The notes under the pieces: model-generated
What the model saw: only the letters and a program-made list of their open reading frames with translations
Databases searched by the model: none
Told to the model about the DNA's origin: nothing
Source: Gemmatimonadota bacterium
GTDB taxonomy: Bacteria > Gemmatimonadota > Gemmatimonadetes > Palauibacterales > KS3-K002
DNA length: 40,737 bases
Direction of reading: 5' to 3'
Assembly: GCA_020344015.1 (NCBI GenBank)
Contig: CP070812.1
Coordinates: 1,343,003-1,383,739 of the forward strand
Shown: positions 1 to 8,724 of the stretch, piece by piece
Position numbering within the stretch: the stretch's first letter is position 1
Layout of the letters: each line of letters begins with the position of its first letter
Position numbers and translations under genes: made by a program

Positions 1-746
1 GTATGAAGCACTGGCACCCGTACATCCCCGAGGCGGTAAAGCAGATGGCCGAGGACGGGATCGAACAGGTCGTGGCGATCACGCTGGCGCCGCACTACTC
101 GACGATGAGCATCGCCCAGTACCTGAACTACGTGGGTGAGGGGCTGGAAGGTCTGGAGAAGCCGCTCGACGTTCTCTGCATCAAGTCGTACCACGACGAG
201 CCGCTGTTCATATCTGCGCTGGAGGAGAAGCTGCGTGAGGCGATGGAGTGTGTGCCTGAGGCGCACCGCGCCGGTCTGCCGGTCGTCTTCACGGCTCACA
301 GCCTGCCGGAGAAGATCCTCGAGGAGGACGATCCCTACCAGGAGCAGTTACTGGAGACGAGCCGGCTGGTCGCGGAGCGCTTCGAGGACCTGAGCTGGCG
401 GTTCGCCTTCACCAGCCAGGGGGCGACGAGGGACAAGTGGCTGGGTCCCACATTGGCCGAGTCGCTGGATGAGGTGGCGGCGGAGGGACACAAGGCGGTG
501 ATGGCCTGCACCGTGGGTTTCGTGTCGGAGCACCTGGAGACGCTGTACGACTTCGACATCGCGGGCAGGAACGAAGCGGAGGCGCGTGGCCTGGCCTTCT
601 ATCGGGCGGCCGCGCTGGGGATGAGCGAGAAATACATAGCGGCGCTCGCCGAGGTGGTGCGGAAGGCGGAGGATGGGACGCACGCCGACGTCGTCGCGCT
701 TCCGGAAGGCGAGCTTCAGGCCCCCACCTATCCGACCTACAGCTGA
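1..746 (+). CDS. hemH: Ferrochelatase HemH, 5' partial
   Basis: Inserts iron into the porphyrin ring near the end of haem synthesis; a cytoplasmic or membrane-peripheral enzyme. The reading frame runs in from the window edge, so the ATG at 3 is probably internal. About 247 residues are present against the usual 310-370, so roughly 90 N-terminal residues are missing. Visible family motifs are LAPHYST, TAHSLP (catalytic His at about residue 99 of the visible part) and GFVSEHLETLYD (catalytic Glu at about residue 176). The last 30 or so residues, rich in Pro and Ala, extend past the normal fold. hemY starts 19 bp after the stop, a hemH-hemY order known from several phyla. Whether the substrate is protoporphyrin or coproporphyrin cannot be told from this sequence. 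Confidence 0.95.
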   Translation, partial: MKHWHPYIPEAVKQMAEDGIEQVVAITLAPHYSTMSIAQYLNYVGEGLEGLEKPLDVLCIKSYHDEPLFISALEEKLREAMECVPEAHRAGLPVVFTAHSLPEKILEEDDPYQEQLLETSRLVAERFEDLSWRFAFTSQGATRDKWLGPTLAESLDEVAAEGHKAVMACTVGFVSEHLETLYDFDIAGRNEAEARGLAFYRAAALGMSEKYIAALAEVVRKAEDGTHADVVALPEGELQAPTYPTYS

Positions 747-765
747 CGCGGCAGGAAGGGACGGC

Positions 766-2187
766 ATGGCGCAGACGCAAGGCGAGGGGAAACGGGTCGC
801 CGTCGTGGGCGGTGGCATCGCCGGCCTCGCCGCGGCGTACGAGTTGGCGGTGCAGGCCCGCGAGCAAGGTCTGTCACTTTCCCTAGAGCTTTTTGAGTCG
901 TCCGACCGGCTGGGCGGAGCGATTCTCACCGAGCGTGTGGACGACTACGTGCTCGATGCGGGGCCCGACGCTGTGCTGACTCTCAAGCCCTGGGGTCTGG
1001 AGTTGTGCCGGGAGATCGGTCTGGAGGACGAGATCATCCCGACCCAGGACGAGCATCGCGGCGTCGCACTCTACTCGCGCGGCAGGCTCCGCTCGCTGCC
1101 CTACGGCACCGGCTCGAGCGCCGTACGGAAGGTCAGAGCCTATGTGGCGAGCGGTGTGGTCTCGTGGCCGGCGAAGCTGCGCATGGCCGCGGATCTCGTG
1201 TTGCCGCGCGGCGCGCAGAAACAGGACGAGTCGATGGCCGACTTCTTCGGGCGTCGTCTGGGCCGCGAGGCCGTCGAGCGTATCGTCGATCCGTTGATCG
1301 CAGGCATCTATTCGGGCGATCCGGACAAGCTGAGCATCTACAGCACCTTTCCGCGCTTTCCCCAGATGGTGGCGAAACAGCGCAGCATCCTGCTGGCGCT
1401 GCTTCGGGCGCCGCAGAGCGCGCGCTCGGGGGCGCGCACGCTGCCGATCTTCTGCTCGCTCCGCGATGGGCTGGGCCGGATGGTCGAAGTGATCGTCGAG
1501 CGCTTGGGCGACACGAGGATCCATTTGAGCACGCCGGTGACCGCGGTAGAGAAGGCCGACTCCGGCTACTCGCTGGAGACGCACGCCGGGCGGCATAACG
1601 CCTACGCGGGTCTCATCCTGGCGGCACCGGCCTGGACCAGCGCGCGGCTGCTGGGTGATCTTGCGCCGGGGCCAGCCGACAAGATGAAGGCGATCCGCTA
1701 CGTCAGCTCGGCGACTGTGTTCTTCGCCTACCGGACGAGTGACCTGGGCGGACGCCCGCGCGGCTTCGGCTTCCTGGTGCCGGCCTGTGAGGGCCGGCGC
1801 ATCAATGGCGCGACCTGGATCACGAACAAGTTCGCGCATCGCTCTCCGGATGACGGGTTTCTGGCGCGCTGCTTCATCGGAGGCGACCGGACCGGCGAGG
1901 AGATGCGGGCGGACGACGAAGGGTTGGTTCGGATCTGCAGGGAGGAGCTCCGCGACATAGCCGGGATCACCGCGCAGCCTCTGTTCAGCCGCGTCTACCG
2001 CTGGAAGGATTCGGGCCCGCAGTACGATGTAGGCCACGCGAACTTGATCGGCGAAGTCGATACCGCTCTGGCAGAGCACCCAGGCCTTGAGGTCACCGGT
2101 GCCGGTTTTCGCGGCATCGGCATCCCCGACTGCGTGTACGACGGTCGGGAAACCGCTCGCCGACTGATCGAGTCCCTGTACAAGTAG
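766..2187 (+). CDS. hemY: Protoporphyrinogen/coproporphyrinogen oxidase HemY
   Basis: FAD-dependent, oxygen-using oxidation of protoporphyrinogen IX (or coproporphyrinogen III in the coproporphyrin route). 473 residues, normal for the family. The N-terminus has the dinucleotide-binding pattern VVGGGIAGLAAAYEL (residues about 11-25) followed by an acidic strand end (LELFESSDRLGGAI). The C-terminus has the second FAD-contacting stretch, VTGAGFRGIGIPDCVYDG. The frame is open further upstream (to 673), but the ATG at 766 is preferred: it sits 6 bp after GGAAGGG, just downstream of the hemH stop, and directly before the Rossmann motif. Probably co-transcribed with hemH. Stop is followed at once by a GC-rich hairpin. 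Confidence 0.95.
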   Translation: MAQTQGEGKRVAVVGGGIAGLAAAYELAVQAREQGLSLSLELFESSDRLGGAILTERVDDYVLDAGPDAVLTLKPWGLELCREIGLEDEIIPTQDEHRGVALYSRGRLRSLPYGTGSSAVRKVRAYVASGVVSWPAKLRMAADLVLPRGAQKQDESMADFFGRRLGREAVERIVDPLIAGIYSGDPDKLSIYSTFPRFPQMVAKQRSILLALLRAPQSARSGARTLPIFCSLRDGLGRMVEVIVERLGDTRIHLSTPVTAVEKADSGYSLETHAGRHNAYAGLILAAPAWTSARLLGDLAPGPADKMKAIRYVSSATVFFAYRTSDLGGRPRGFGFLVPACEGRRINGATWITNKFAHRSPDDGFLARCFIGGDRTGEEMRADDEGLVRICREELRDIAGITAQPLFSRVYRWKDSGPQYDVGHANLIGEVDTALAEHPGLEVTGAGFRGIGIPDCVYDGRETARRLIESLYK

Positions 2188-2190
2188 GAC

Positions 2191-2223
2191 GACGGTGCCG
2201 CACCGGCGTGGCACGGCACCGTC
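2191..2223. terminator. Hairpin terminator between convergent genes
   Basis: Perfect 10-bp stem GACGGTGCCG / CGGCACCGTC (2191-2200 with 2214-2223) around a 13-nt loop, followed on the plus strand by a T-rich TGTTGTTG. It lies between the stops of hemY (+) and the S9 peptidase (-), so it could serve both directions. Confidence 0.7.
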
Positions 2224-2249
2224 TGTTGTTGTCGTCGGTCTGCGAGAGG

Positions 2250-4169
<1,920 letters not shown>

Positions 4170-4285
4170 ATGTCCTCCTAGCGTTGGCTCGGTCTTTGGT
4201 TGAATGACGGGCGATGATCGAGCCGGATACTAGCGACGAGACGGGCCGGTCAGCAAGTGCGCGGTGCGGGACACTTGACTTTCTC

Positions 4286-4315
4286 TTGACTGCCAGGACG
4301 TACAGGGAAAAGAAT
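4286..4315 (+). promoter_or_regulatory. Possible sigma-70-type promoter
   Basis: TTGACT (4286-4291) and AAGAAT (4310-4315) with an 18-bp spacer, about 60 bp before the ATG at 4379. A second TTGACT lies 11 bp upstream, and the stretch is A-rich compared with its surroundings. The -10 match is only partial. Confidence 0.35.
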
Positions 4316-4378
4316 AACGGGGTGGCATGGGCGGGGCTGCCTGCCATTGCATTAGGAGCGCTTAACGGAGGTGGCATC

Positions 4379-4468
4379 ATGAGACGCCTGAAGTTCGTGG
4401 CTTCCGCGGCGGTGCTGTGTGTTGTCGTTGGCGCGGGGCCCTCGGGGCTCGAGGCCCAGTCTATCTGA
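4379..4468 (+). pseudogene. Signal-peptide part of a split exported protein
   Basis: Twenty-nine codons: Met-Arg-Arg-Leu-Lys, a hydrophobic core, then a cleavage-like region ending SGLEAQSI and a TGA at 4466-4468. ATG 4379 follows a good ribosome site (GGAGGTGGCATC). The same frame stays open after the TGA as LEPQSDRAVYLEV and runs without another stop to 5209. The simplest reading is one gene whose signal peptide has been cut from its mature domain by a nonsense change or a base error. Translated alone, this peptide would have no mature protein. Confidence 0.6.
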
Positions 4469-4492
4469 CTCGAGCCGCAGAGCGACCGAGCA

Positions 4493-5209
4493 GTGTATCT
4501 CGAGGTTCTGAAGCCGAGCTTCGAAGGCTTTGACTTCAGCTTCTTCACCACGAGTTGGTACTGGTCGGTGCGATGGCCGTTGAGGGGCAACATACTTCTA
4601 GTGGCCGAAGTGCCCTTCTCGAACGCCAGTGTCGAGGACACTGACATGTCGGGTACGGCGTTTGGGAACGTCTACCTGGGCATCGAGGGTGGCGGAAGCG
4701 AGTCTCCGATTGTAGGGGAGATCGGGGTACGCGTTCCGCTGGCGCCCAGTGAGGGCGACGGCGGATTCGCAGCCGAGGTCAGCGCATTTGCCGACCTTGT
4801 CGACCGTTGGGAAGCTTTCCAGTCCGACGTCCTTTCCGTGCATGGGGCGGTCAACTACAGGTCGAGGGCCACTCCCGGGCTGGGCCTGAGAGTGCGTGTG
4901 GCCCCTGTGCTGTGGATAGACACGGGCGATGTTCTCTCAGATGATGTCGAGTTCTGGGCGCTGTACAGCGCTCAGGCGTGGTACGATGGTGAGAAGGTCA
5001 CCGCAGGCGCAGGGTTCAGCGGTCGGCTGCTGGTTACAGAGGACGATGCCGACTTTGGTGAGCGGACCTTCCACCAGATCGGCATGTTCGTGAGCCTTCT
5101 GTTCGACAGGTTCCAGCCGGGAGTGCAGCTTCGCATCCCGCTCGACGAAGACCTGAGTGACCTATTGAATCCGTCGGTCAGCTTGAGCCTGGGCTATATG
5201 TTCCCGTAG
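4493..5209 (+). CDS. Putative outer-membrane beta-barrel protein, cut from its signal peptide
   Basis: I do not recognise a named family. The 238-residue product is rich in alternating hydrophobic and aromatic strands (FDFSFFTTSWYWSVRW, GLRVRVAPVLWIDTG, VTAGAGFSGRLLV) and ends SLSLGYMFP, as expected for an outer-membrane or exported beta-barrel of roughly 10-12 strands. GTG 4493 is the first start-like codon after the TGA at 4466, but nothing resembling a ribosome site precedes it. The frame is continuous with the signal peptide at 4379, which suggests the intact ancestor spans 4379-5209. Without that segment the protein would not be exported. The stop is followed by a strong hairpin at 5234. 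Confidence 0.6.
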   Translation: MYLEVLKPSFEGFDFSFFTTSWYWSVRWPLRGNILLVAEVPFSNASVEDTDMSGTAFGNVYLGIEGGGSESPIVGEIGVRVPLAPSEGDGGFAAEVSAFADLVDRWEAFQSDVLSVHGAVNYRSRATPGLGLRVRVAPVLWIDTGDVLSDDVEFWALYSAQAWYDGEKVTAGAGFSGRLLVTEDDADFGERTFHQIGMFVSLLFDRFQPGVQLRIPLDEDLSDLLNPSVSLSLGYMFP

Positions 5210-5233
5210 ATGCGCTGGCAGTCGGCGATTCAC

Positions 5234-5268
5234 GACGCGGCGCCGTCGGACCTGGCCGGCGCCGCGTC
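5234..5268. terminator. GC-rich hairpin
   Basis: Perfect 12-bp stem GACGCGGCGCCG / CGGCGCCGCGTC (5234-5245 with 5257-5268) and an 11-nt loop, 24 bp after the barrel gene stop. No T-tract follows on the plus strand. It separates this gene from the converging nitroreductase remnant. Confidence 0.6.
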
Positions 5269-5289
5269 GCGTCGCTGGCGACAACCTCG

Positions 5290-5475
5290 CTAGACGAACG
5301 ACGCCGGCTCGCCCAAGTCACCCATCTGGTGCATCACGAGCCCCGCGGGGAAGGGCTTGCAGGAAGAGGTTCTCCTCGGCGGCGCCGAGGTCGCGGAGCG
5401 CCGAGACGTTGGGCCGGTTGTCGCGGGAGAAGGTCGTGCGACAGGCGGAGGCGATGAGGACCGGGGCGACCGTGG
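5290..5475 (-). pseudogene. Nitroreductase-like C-terminal remnant, frameshifted
   Basis: The minus strand reads ATVAPVLIASACRTTFS, then DNRPNVSALRDLGAAEENL, then FLQALP. This matches the nitroreductase-family segment before the C-terminal helix (known pattern: APVLL...RNGKPNRHALHDVGAA.ENL.LQA.ALGLVVHQM). Near 5338 the match moves to another frame, GLVMHQMGDLGEPASFV then TAG at 5290-5292; removing one C from a run of four would join the two. Only about 60 codons remain and the FMN-binding N-terminal half is missing. The upstream end abuts the stop codon of the next minus-strand gene (5476). This is a decayed relic, not a working enzyme. Confidence 0.6.
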
Positions 5476-5769
5476 CTAAGGTCTATTTCCATAGCCTTCC
5501 TCTTTCCCTCTCTCGAGCTGGCGCCGAAACTCCTCCGCCTCCACCAGTCGTGTGACATTTTGATCGAGGTGCTCGTAGGCGTCCTCGAGCCTGGCGAGGC
5601 GTCGCTCGACGTCTTCGTTCGCTTGTGTCTTACCCGCCGCGATCGCCTTGGTTATGTCGCGGACCATGGGGCGGAGTACGAGATGCGCCGCCAAAGCGAC
5701 TGCGGGGATACCAACTGCGCAGGTGATGGCGACTATCGGGATCAGTAACGGGTCTATCAGAGCGAGCAT
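5476..5769 (-). CDS. Small membrane protein with coiled-coil tail
   Basis: 97 residues. Residues about 2-35 form one long hydrophobic segment (LIDPLLIPIVAITCAVGIPA onward), followed by a charged helix (residues about 45-92) with heptad-like spacing (RRLARLEDAYEHLDQNVTRL). ATG 5769 was chosen because GGAGG lies 8 bp upstream and it precedes the membrane segment; the frame is open further upstream but only as a shadow of the MutS-like gene. It begins 37 bp after that gene's stop and is probably co-transcribed with it. No function is assigned. The layout resembles small envelope or phage-shock-like proteins, without clear homology. Confidence 0.7.
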   Translation of the reverse strand: MLALIDPLLIPIVAITCAVGIPAVALAAHLVLRPMVRDITKAIAAGKTQANEDVERRLARLEDAYEHLDQNVTRLVEAEEFRRQLERGKEEGYGNRP

Positions 5770-5806
5770 CGCGTGCCTCCGAGAATGCAAGAAACCGGGT
5801 AGTGAG

Positions 5807-7738
5807 CTAAGTAGATTCTTCGGCCGACTCGTCTTTGGCAAGTGGCTCGTCGAGACCGACGATCTCCAGCAGCTTGAGTGCGTTCTTCGACGTCGCGACA
5901 CCCGGGCGCAGCCGGTAGTCGAACGAGATGCCGGGTCCATTGGGGCCTTCGTGGATTTGCTCGCTGAAGTGCACGGGATCACACGCGACGGACAAGTCCT
6001 CGGTGTCGGCGAGCGCCAGGTCGTGGGACGTGACGCCGCCGATCGCGCCCTCGGCGAGCAGGTGGTGGATGATCTTGCGGGCCGCGATTCGCCGCTCCGC
6101 CGTGTTGGTCCCCTGAAGGACGTCGTCGAGCAGGTAAAGCAACGTGCCGTTTCGATCACGACGCGCGCGGCGCGCCGCTTCGACGACGCCTTTGAGTCGC
6201 GTGAGCTCGGCCATGAAGTGTGAAAGTCCCTGCTGCAGCGAGTCGTGTACCCGCATGCTGGTTTCGAGGATGAGCGGCGGAAGGCGCATCGCCGACGCGC
6301 AAACGGGAGCGCCGGCCCTCGCCAGAACGGTGTTAGTTCCGATCGCCCGCAGAAGCGTGCTCTTGCCCGACATATTGGAGCCGGTGACGAACAGGAAGGT
6401 GCCGGGCGGTCCCACCTTCACGTCGTTGACGACCCGCACGCCGTCGGGGAGCAGTGGGTGGCCCAAACCGGTCGCCTCCAGGCTCGGGGTCTCGGCCTCG
6501 ATTATCTCCGGAAACGCCCAGTCAGGGTTCTCGTAGCACAGGCCAGCGAAGGCGGCCAGCGCATCGAATTCGGCCAGCGCTTCGAGCCAGCGGCGCGCGT
6601 GGCGGCCCGCGGTCAATTGCCAGCGCTCCAGGCGCCAAAGAACGTGGAAGTCCCAGAGGGTGAGCGCCTGGATGGGCATGTAGGTCATCGAGTAGCGTAC
6701 CTCGGCCAGCGCGAGCAGGCGATGGAGCCGCTTCATCTGGCGCTGCGCCGTGCCGTGTCCCTGAGAGAGTTCGGCCTTGATGTCTGTGAGCGCTGAGCAA
6801 CTGAAGGGTGACTGCGCGACGGTGGCTAGCAGCCGTGCGTAGCCCTGGAACTCATTCTCACGGGCGAAGGCGCGGGCAAAGGTGCGATGAACGCCGCTGC
6901 CGGCTGTGAATGTGAAGGCGATGTTCAGGATGAGCGCCGTTGCCCAAGCCTGCCAGGTGACGATCCCTGCAACGTTGAGGATGATGAGGGCAGACGGCGC
7001 CAGCGAGAGCAGGCGAGCGGTCCAGACGAGATGAGGCCTAGGTCGTAGCCACGGATCGCCTTCAGCCCAGGCCAGAAAGCCCTCCAGCGCGGCGGCGTCG
7101 GCGCTCGGCATCGTACGGCCCGTAGCTGTGATCTCCTGCCTGAGGTCGATCAGCGGCGCGAGCTCGGCTACCGCCGCCTGACGCTTGAGGATAGTCCCGC
7201 GGCCGGCCGGCTCGAGGAGCCAGCGCCTCAGGACATCGCGCCCCAGCGGCGTGGCCACGGTCCCCAGCAGGCTGAACAGCGATGCGCCCCCGAAGAGGTC
7301 CAGATCGTCGGCGAACGGATGGTCGGGATCGGAGGGAACCTCTTCAGAACTGGGAAGCGCTTCCCAATCGCGCGCCAGCCGGCTGCGTCCCTCTTCGTTG
7401 ATCTTGACGAGTTCATCGTACCGGCTGATCCGGAGCTTGAGTCGGTTGTCGTAGACGACCAGCACGACGAACCCGATGAGGAAGACCAGGGCGATGCCAA
7501 AGAGAGCAGGGGGTGTGTCCCGACCGAACGGGACCAGGACGAGTGGCAGGGCGATGCCGAGGAAGGCGACCAGACGGGCGTGCGCTGCCCGGCGCGAGCG
7601 CTGGGCGTAGACGTCCCGAGCCCGGGCGAAGCGCTCGCTCCGCTCCCAGTAAATCCGGGCGACTCGTCCGTTCTCTTCTGGCATCCGGACCCTGTCTCTT
7701 TGGCTGATGCCGGGTGTGACGTTGTTCTGCTGTTGCAC
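5807..7738 (-). CDS. MutS-related ATPase with membrane segments
   Basis: 643 residues ending in a MutS-family ABC-type ATPase domain. Walker A is VTGSNMSGKSTLL at about residue 450; Walker B with the following loop is LYLLDDVLQGTNTAERR at about residue 535; the switch His region is VTSHD. The mismatch-recognition and connector domains of true MutS are absent. Instead residues about 55-100 hold two hydrophobic helices (LVAFLGIALPLVLVPFG; LFGIALVFLIGFVVLVVY), with further hydrophobic stretches at about 240-280. A helical lever/clamp-like region lies between. Such membrane MutS-like proteins are known, mostly from Bacteroidota, but their job is not established. The start could also be the ATG near 7684. 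Divergent from the HD gene at 7843. Confidence 0.85.
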   Translation of the reverse strand: MQQQNNVTPGISQRDRVRMPEENGRVARIYWERSERFARARDVYAQRSRRAAHARLVAFLGIALPLVLVPFGRDTPPALFGIALVFLIGFVVLVVYDNRLKLRISRYDELVKINEEGRSRLARDWEALPSSEEVPSDPDHPFADDLDLFGGASLFSLLGTVATPLGRDVLRRWLLEPAGRGTILKRQAAVAELAPLIDLRQEITATGRTMPSADAAALEGFLAWAEGDPWLRPRPHLVWTARLLSLAPSALIILNVAGIVTWQAWATALILNIAFTFTAGSGVHRTFARAFARENEFQGYARLLATVAQSPFSCSALTDIKAELSQGHGTAQRQMKRLHRLLALAEVRYSMTYMPIQALTLWDFHVLWRLERWQLTAGRHARRWLEALAEFDALAAFAGLCYENPDWAFPEIIEAETPSLEATGLGHPLLPDGVRVVNDVKVGPPGTFLFVTGSNMSGKSTLLRAIGTNTVLARAGAPVCASAMRLPPLILETSMRVHDSLQQGLSHFMAELTRLKGVVEAARRARRDRNGTLLYLLDDVLQGTNTAERRIAARKIIHHLLAEGAIGGVTSHDLALADTEDLSVACDPVHFSEQIHEGPNGPGISFDYRLRPGVATSKNALKLLEIVGLDEPLAKDESAEEST

Positions 7739-7842
7739 GTTAGGTCGGTGCGGTACTGGGCACCAGGGTTGCGCCGGCGATCCGAGTAGTCCAGCATGGG
7801 GCGACGGGAGGAGAGCAGCGACCGAGAGATGGAGAGTACCGT

Positions 7843-8688
7843 ATGAAGGGCGCAGAAGAGGGCAGGAAGGCGTCGGGTGGACCCGGGCGGACCGTGAAGG
7901 AGCGTTTCGCCGGCCGAATCGAGATGGTGGTGCCGGCCCGGCAGAACGAGAAGCTGCGGCGGCTGGTCGAGCAGGTCAACGCTGACGACGAGCTATACGC
8001 GCTGTGGATCGCCGAGAACGTCACAGCCATCGACCGACTGAATATGACCGATCACGGGCCGGTGCACGTGAAGATCGTGACGAACCTGGCGGTCCGCATG
8101 CTGCGCCTGCTCATGGATCACGGCGTGGAGCCGTCGGTGGTGAAAGACTACGGCATGTCCAAGGAAGATGCCGAGGTGGTCGTGGCGCTGGCGGCGCTGT
8201 TCCACGATGTGGGCATGTCGATCCACCGGGCCGACCACGAGAGTTTCTCGCTGTTCGTCGCGCAGTCCAAGCTCAAGGCGATGCTCGAGGCTCTCTATTC
8301 CGTGGCTGAAGCGACGATCGTGCGTTCGGAGGTGCTCCACGCGATAATCGCTCATCGCTCCGGCGGTGAGCCGCTGACGCTGGAGGCAGGGATCGTGCGC
8401 ATCGCCGATGCGCTGGACATCGCGAAAGGGCGTTCACGCATCCCGTTCGAGGCAGGCGGGATGAGCATCCATTCGGTGTCAGCTGCGGCGATCGAAGCGG
8501 TCCGCCTGGAGCCAGGTGAGAAGAAGGCGGTCCGTGTGATCATCGAGATGTCGAACTCGGCCGGCGTCTTCCAGCTTGATGAGCTCTTCCGCAAGAAGCT
8601 GGCGGGAAGCGGGCTCGAGCCGTACGTGGAGCTCGAGGCGCAGGTCATGGGGGAAGAGAAGAAGTTGATCGAACGCTACGAGCTGTAG
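7843..8688 (+). CDS. HD-domain metal-dependent phosphohydrolase
   Basis: 281 residues. The HD metal-binding set is complete: His in DHGPVHV (about residue 71), His-Asp in LFHDVGMSIH (about 121-122), His in HAIIAHRSG (about 168) and Asp in RIADALDIAKG (about 189). These domains hydrolyse phosphoester bonds, often of nucleotides or cyclic nucleotides; the substrate here cannot be told. The spacing, with an N-terminal helical stretch and a C-terminal beta-rich tail, resembles the archaeal-type stand-alone HD proteins. ATG 7843 follows a purine-rich GAGATGGAGAG. The GH38 gene starts 36 bp after the stop, so the two may share a transcript. Confidence 0.85.
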   Translation: MKGAEEGRKASGGPGRTVKERFAGRIEMVVPARQNEKLRRLVEQVNADDELYALWIAENVTAIDRLNMTDHGPVHVKIVTNLAVRMLRLLMDHGVEPSVVKDYGMSKEDAEVVVALAALFHDVGMSIHRADHESFSLFVAQSKLKAMLEALYSVAEATIVRSEVLHAIIAHRSGGEPLTLEAGIVRIADALDIAKGRSRIPFEAGGMSIHSVSAAAIEAVRLEPGEKKAVRVIIEMSNSAGVFQLDELFRKKLAGSGLEPYVELEAQVMGEEKKLIERYEL

Positions 8689-8724
8689 GGCGTGGGGTCC
8701 CTGCGAAAAGAAGAGGTGGGTGCG

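Noticed and set aside
348..929. 193-residue minus-strand frame across hemH/hemY
   Set aside because: Arg/Pro/Ala-rich antisense shadow of two clear genes.
883..2214. 443-residue minus-strand frame antisense to hemY
   Set aside because: Long only because of high GC; no fold-like pattern, while the plus strand has complete HemY motifs.
4466..4468. TGA read as selenocysteine
   Set aside because: The codon falls between the signal peptide and the mature barrel, not in a redox site, and no SECIS-like hairpin was seen right after it. TGA is also a normal stop here (for example hemH at 744-746).
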